A stretch of DNA of 64,000 bases from contig CP046177.1 in assembly GCA_014075215.1 (NCBI GenBank), positions 2,852,501 to 2,916,500 on the forward strand. The letters run 5' to 3'. A program made the translations under genes and the position numbers. This DNA comes from Flavobacteriaceae bacterium. Lineage in GTDB: Bacteria; Bacteroidota; Bacteroidia; Flavobacteriales; Flavobacteriaceae. Position 1 is the first letter of the stretch; each line of letters starts with the position of its first letter. Under the pieces are notes generated by a model, which was given only the letters and a program-made list of their open reading frames with translations, was not told the origin of the DNA and did no database searches. Shown here in pieces: positions 61,535-64,000 of the stretch.

Positions 61535-61797
61535 TATTGTTTAGTGAAATGTATATAACTAATTTTAGGTTTAAGGACTGTTAATGTCATTTTATCATCT
61601 CCCAGACTGTTTATCTCATATTCAACTATTTCCCCTAGATTATACACATCACTACTTACAGCAACTAATTTAAGAAAGGTAAGTTCTAGCCCGCTTGTAG
61701 AAAAACTATTGCGAATCGAGTAAGTAAATTCCTCTGTTGGTTCTCCGGTGTAATATTGATAACAAGTACCATTACTTTCAAATTTATAGAGATCAGT
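61535..61797 (-). pseudogene. C-terminal gene fragment cut by an IS1595-type element
   Basis: About 87 codons (LTTDLYKFESNGTCYQYYTGEP to KPKISYIHFTKQ) open directly behind the stop of the transposase and have their own terminator, so this is the 3' end of a once complete gene. The pattern (FESNGTCYQY, LGDDKMTLTVLK) is like lipocalin-type lipoproteins of Bacteroidota, a tentative match. Confidence 0.55.
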
Positions 61798-62322
61798 AGT
61801 TAGTTACATATAATTTCACTTTGATAAATTTTATCACTCATGACCATTTTAGTTATTAAGTTATTGAATATTGTGTTTTTGTTTTGCGAGCGATTAATTC
61901 TAAAACAAAACTCATTAAAGTATCGGTTTAGATTAAACTCACTTACCCAAGAATAAGTTGTCCTAATCCATGATTTTATTTGATGAATCATCGTATGTAA
62001 GGCTTTAAAGTTTAATCCTTTGTCGCTATCAATCTGGGTAATGTTATAGGCTTTTGCAATAGGCCTGTAGCCTTTCCATTTGTGAGTGATTACTTGAGCC
62101 TTTCTATCAATATGCTTAATGAACATATATTGCAACGATTGTGCAGAAAAATCTTTGATGTTTAAAGCATACATACGCTTTACTTTGCCCTGGTCTGTGA
62201 ACTCAACAGCAGTAATAGCCTTCTTTTTCTTAGCATCATAACTACGACCTATCTTGTTTTGCTCATAACCACCCAACACAAATTCATCAACCTGTACATG
62301 ACCATCCATAGGGTTATGGATA
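61798..62322 (-). pseudogene. IS1595 (ISXO2-like) transposase, 5'-truncated
   Basis: About 170 codons of the ISXO2-type DDE domain: DGHVQVDEFVLGGYEQNK, VITHKWKGYRPI, then ALHTMIHQIKSWIRTTYSWV and FNLNRYFNEFCFRINR. The N-terminal zinc-ribbon part is missing where the IS3 type 3 remnant begins at 62323. Confidence 0.85.
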
Positions 62323-62850
62323 TGCAACAAAAAATGGTACAAAAGGTTAAGCTACATTTTTGATTTGATATAATTTTTCAAATTCGATGATATTTTTGTA
62401 ACCAAGAGCAGAATGTCTTCTGTATCTGTTGTACCAAGTTTCTATGTATTCAAAGACTTTAATTTGAAGACTTTTGTTGGATATAAACTTATTGTCTATC
62501 ATTAGTTCTGTTTTGATTGTTTTAAAAAAAGATTCAGCTACTGCATTATCCCAACAGTTTCCTTTTCTACTCATACTGGGTGTTACATGATAACTTTTAA
62601 GGATATTAACAAACGCATGAGATGCGTATTGTACACCTCGATCAGAATGAAAAATCATACCTTCACAAGGCATTCTGTTGTTTACAGCCATTCTCCATGC
62701 AGCAATGATAGTTTGTCTTGCTTTGAGTCCATTGCTCAAAGACCAACCAATGACTTTACGATCAAACAGGTCAATAATTACCGTTAAGTACAGCCATCCT
62801 TGTGCAGGCTTTAAATAAGGTAATATCAGAAACCCATTTCTGTGCAGCAG
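62323..62850 (-). mobile_element. IS3-family (type 3) remnant, copy 2
   Basis: The 3' 528 bp of the element at 58983..60229. The transposase part 62347..62739 is identical to copy 1 from SNGLKARQ to the end. Upstream, an extra A (AAATAAGG versus AAATAGG) breaks the frame, and the rest is removed by the IS110 element. Non-functional. Confidence 0.88.
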
Positions 62851-62973
62851 CCTTTAGATTAGCAAATAGAAATAATTACTTAAAATAAAAACATAATAGT
62901 TATGATGAAATTTCTTTTTTTGCTTCTTTTTTTCTTTGTTAATAACTCTTATTTTGTTGATAACCAAAAACAC

Positions 62974-63112
62974 AAAAGAACGGAGTGAACTTTAGCGGCC
63001 AGCTAGCTTTTTAGAGCCATCCCCCGTATTAGTCTCCGTTCTTTTTAAAAGTTACTTAGAACCATATAGAATTTCAGTTTCTGCCCTTATTAAAGGTCTT
63101 AGTTTAAGTAAC
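62974..63112 (+). ncRNA. Candidate bridge RNA of IS110 copy 2
   Basis: Same two stem-loops as in copy 1 (12-bp stem AAAAGAACGGAG and 8-bp stem GTTACTTA) with the same loop sequences. The two copies use different targets that share only GC/GG at the junction. Confidence 0.55.
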
Positions 63113-63138
63113 TATTATTAATATCTAATTACAAAATT

Positions 63139-64000
63139 ATGAAAACAAATGAAATTATCGGAATCGATGTCAGTAAATTATTAATTGATGTTTGTATCTA
63201 TTCTAAACAAATTGTTCAACAGTTTGAGAACAGTAAATCTGGATTTAAATTAATGCTAAAGTGGAGTTTTAAAAATTCGTCTTTCTCTAAAGAAGAAACC
63301 ATGTTTGTATTTGAACATACAGGAATGTACTCTCATTTATTATCTGTGTCTTTAACTGAACAAAAATTATCTTTTTTCATAGCTTCTGGTTTAGAAATTA
63401 AAAGATCTATTGGTATTGCTCGTGGAAAGGATGACCAAATTGATGCCAAACGCATTGCTCTATATGGGTATCGATTAAAAGAAGAACTTAAACCCAGTAA
63501 GCTACCTAAAAGAAGTATATTACAACTAAAAAGTCTCTTATCTTTAAGGACAAAACTTAACAAACAAAGAGCTGGTTTTAAAGTTACTTTGAAAGAACAA
63601 AAAAGAATTTATAAAGCAAAAGAGTATAAAATAATCTTTGACGTTCAACAAAAAATGATTGCAGAACTAACCAAACAAATACACAAGATTAATACTCAAA
63701 TGCAAGCTATTATTGACCAAAATATAATGTTAAAAGAAACCTATAAACTTGTTACTAGTGTTAAAGGTATAGGAATGCAAACTGCTATAATGATGATTGT
63801 GTTTACTGACAATTTTTCAAAATTTGAAAACTGGAGAAAGTTTGCCTCTTATTGTGGTGTTGCTCCTTTTCCTTACCAATCTGGAACTAGTATTAAAGGA
63901 CGTACAAAAGTCTCTCATTTGGCTAATAAAAAATTGAAAGCAATTATTAATATGTGCGCTATTTCTGCTATACAACATAACCCAGAAATGAAATTATACT
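63139..64000 (+). CDS. IS110-family transposase/recombinase (copy 2, partial)
   Basis: Starts MKTNEIIGIDVSK and stays open to the window end (287 codons), with the same residues as copy 1 throughout the visible part. Confidence 0.9.
   Translation, partial: MKTNEIIGIDVSKLLIDVCIYSKQIVQQFENSKSGFKLMLKWSFKNSSFSKEETMFVFEHTGMYSHLLSVSLTEQKLSFFIASGLEIKRSIGIARGKDDQIDAKRIALYGYRLKEELKPSKLPKRSILQLKSLLSLRTKLNKQRAGFKVTLKEQKRIYKAKEYKIIFDVQQKMIAELTKQIHKINTQMQAIIDQNIMLKETYKLVTSVKGIGMQTAIMMIVFTDNFSKFENWRKFASYCGVAPFPYQSGTSIKGRTKVSHLANKKLKAIINMCAISAIQHNPEMKLY

Larger units (their letters stand above)
62851..64000 (+). mobile_element. IS110-family insertion sequence, copy 2 (runs off window)
   Basis: Identical by eye to 25619..26950 as far as visible. 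Its left end follows CAGCAG of the interrupted IS3 transposase, where the intact copy continues with CGGTAGC, so the target was GCAGC/GGTAG. Confidence 0.9.

Noticed and set aside
1..64000. CRISPR array or cas genes
   Set aside because: No regularly spaced direct repeats and no Cas-like proteins seen.

Overview
The window is AT-rich DNA of a flavobacterium (Bacteroidota). The evidence is: promoters of the TAnnTTTG type in front of many genes; a DNA polymerase III alpha subunit with a fused N-terminal proofreading exonuclease; a ribosomal protein S16 with a long acidic tail; families typical of Flavobacteriia (DUF3822, DUF493, DUF6146-like and DUF2891 proteins, M49 peptidase lipoprotein, lipoproteins with Bacteroidota-style signal peptides); and almost no Shine-Dalgarno sequences. 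The genus cannot be read from the sequence. The chromosome has been heavily invaded by insertion sequences (IS).

Layout. 1-13.9 kb is conserved housekeeping sequence. It holds a Pif1/RecD-like helicase (cut by the window edge), a membrane protein-DUF3822-rsmD run, a convergent MoxR/SurA-like chaperone operon with three parvulin-type proteins, DUF493, a kinase-like ATPase-recQ-fmt operon, HU, yqgE and a class IV aminotransferase. 13.9-25.3 kb is a junk-rich accessory zone around a tRNA-Met. It holds two IS4-family copies in opposite orientation, an IS3-family copy, a second degraded IS3-type element beside a truncated IS200 element, a truncated regulator, a Fic protein, a decayed tyrosine recombinase and a strongly structured non-coding segment. 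25.4-34.7 kb returns to core genes (ychF, dnaE, a hydrolase, rpsP-rimM, tRNA-Ser), but ychF is split by an IS110 element. 35-38.9 kb holds a tandem duplication of a phage-repressor-like gene, separated by an ISL3-type element nested in an IS982 element. 39-57.2 kb is core again: a tRNA methyltransferase, a saccharopine dehydrogenase-like protein, pckA, a DUF2891-Nramp-like-pxpABC operon, ruvC, hemW, a cyclase, a MazG-like protein, an M49 peptidase, tag, folA and a small carbohydrate-binding-like protein. 57.3-64 kb is a second IS cluster with gene fragments: the tail of a type I restriction HsdS, a 5'-truncated IS1595-type transposase, two copies of another IS3 element and a second IS110 copy that runs off the window.

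The most interesting signals are small non-coding mobile elements. Repeat family A (about 160 bp, 19-bp terminal inverted repeats) occurs six times. Each of the five copies with both ends present is flanked by a perfect 3-bp target duplication. One copy landed directly behind the start codon of the helicase and supplies a new in-frame ATG from its own terminus. Another copy carries a 208-bp insertion that has its own inverted repeats and a perfect 10-bp target duplication. Repeat family B (162 bp, ends GAGACCTTTGCA) occurs three times. The IS110 element carries a long non-coding leader with two stem-loops, as expected for a bridge RNA, and both visible targets share the core GC/GG. A 100-bp segment upstream of fic has perfect 10-bp and 14-bp stems that interlock as a pseudoknot.

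Coordinates of IS ends are read by eye from terminal repeats and target duplications and may be off by a base or two where flanks are ambiguous.
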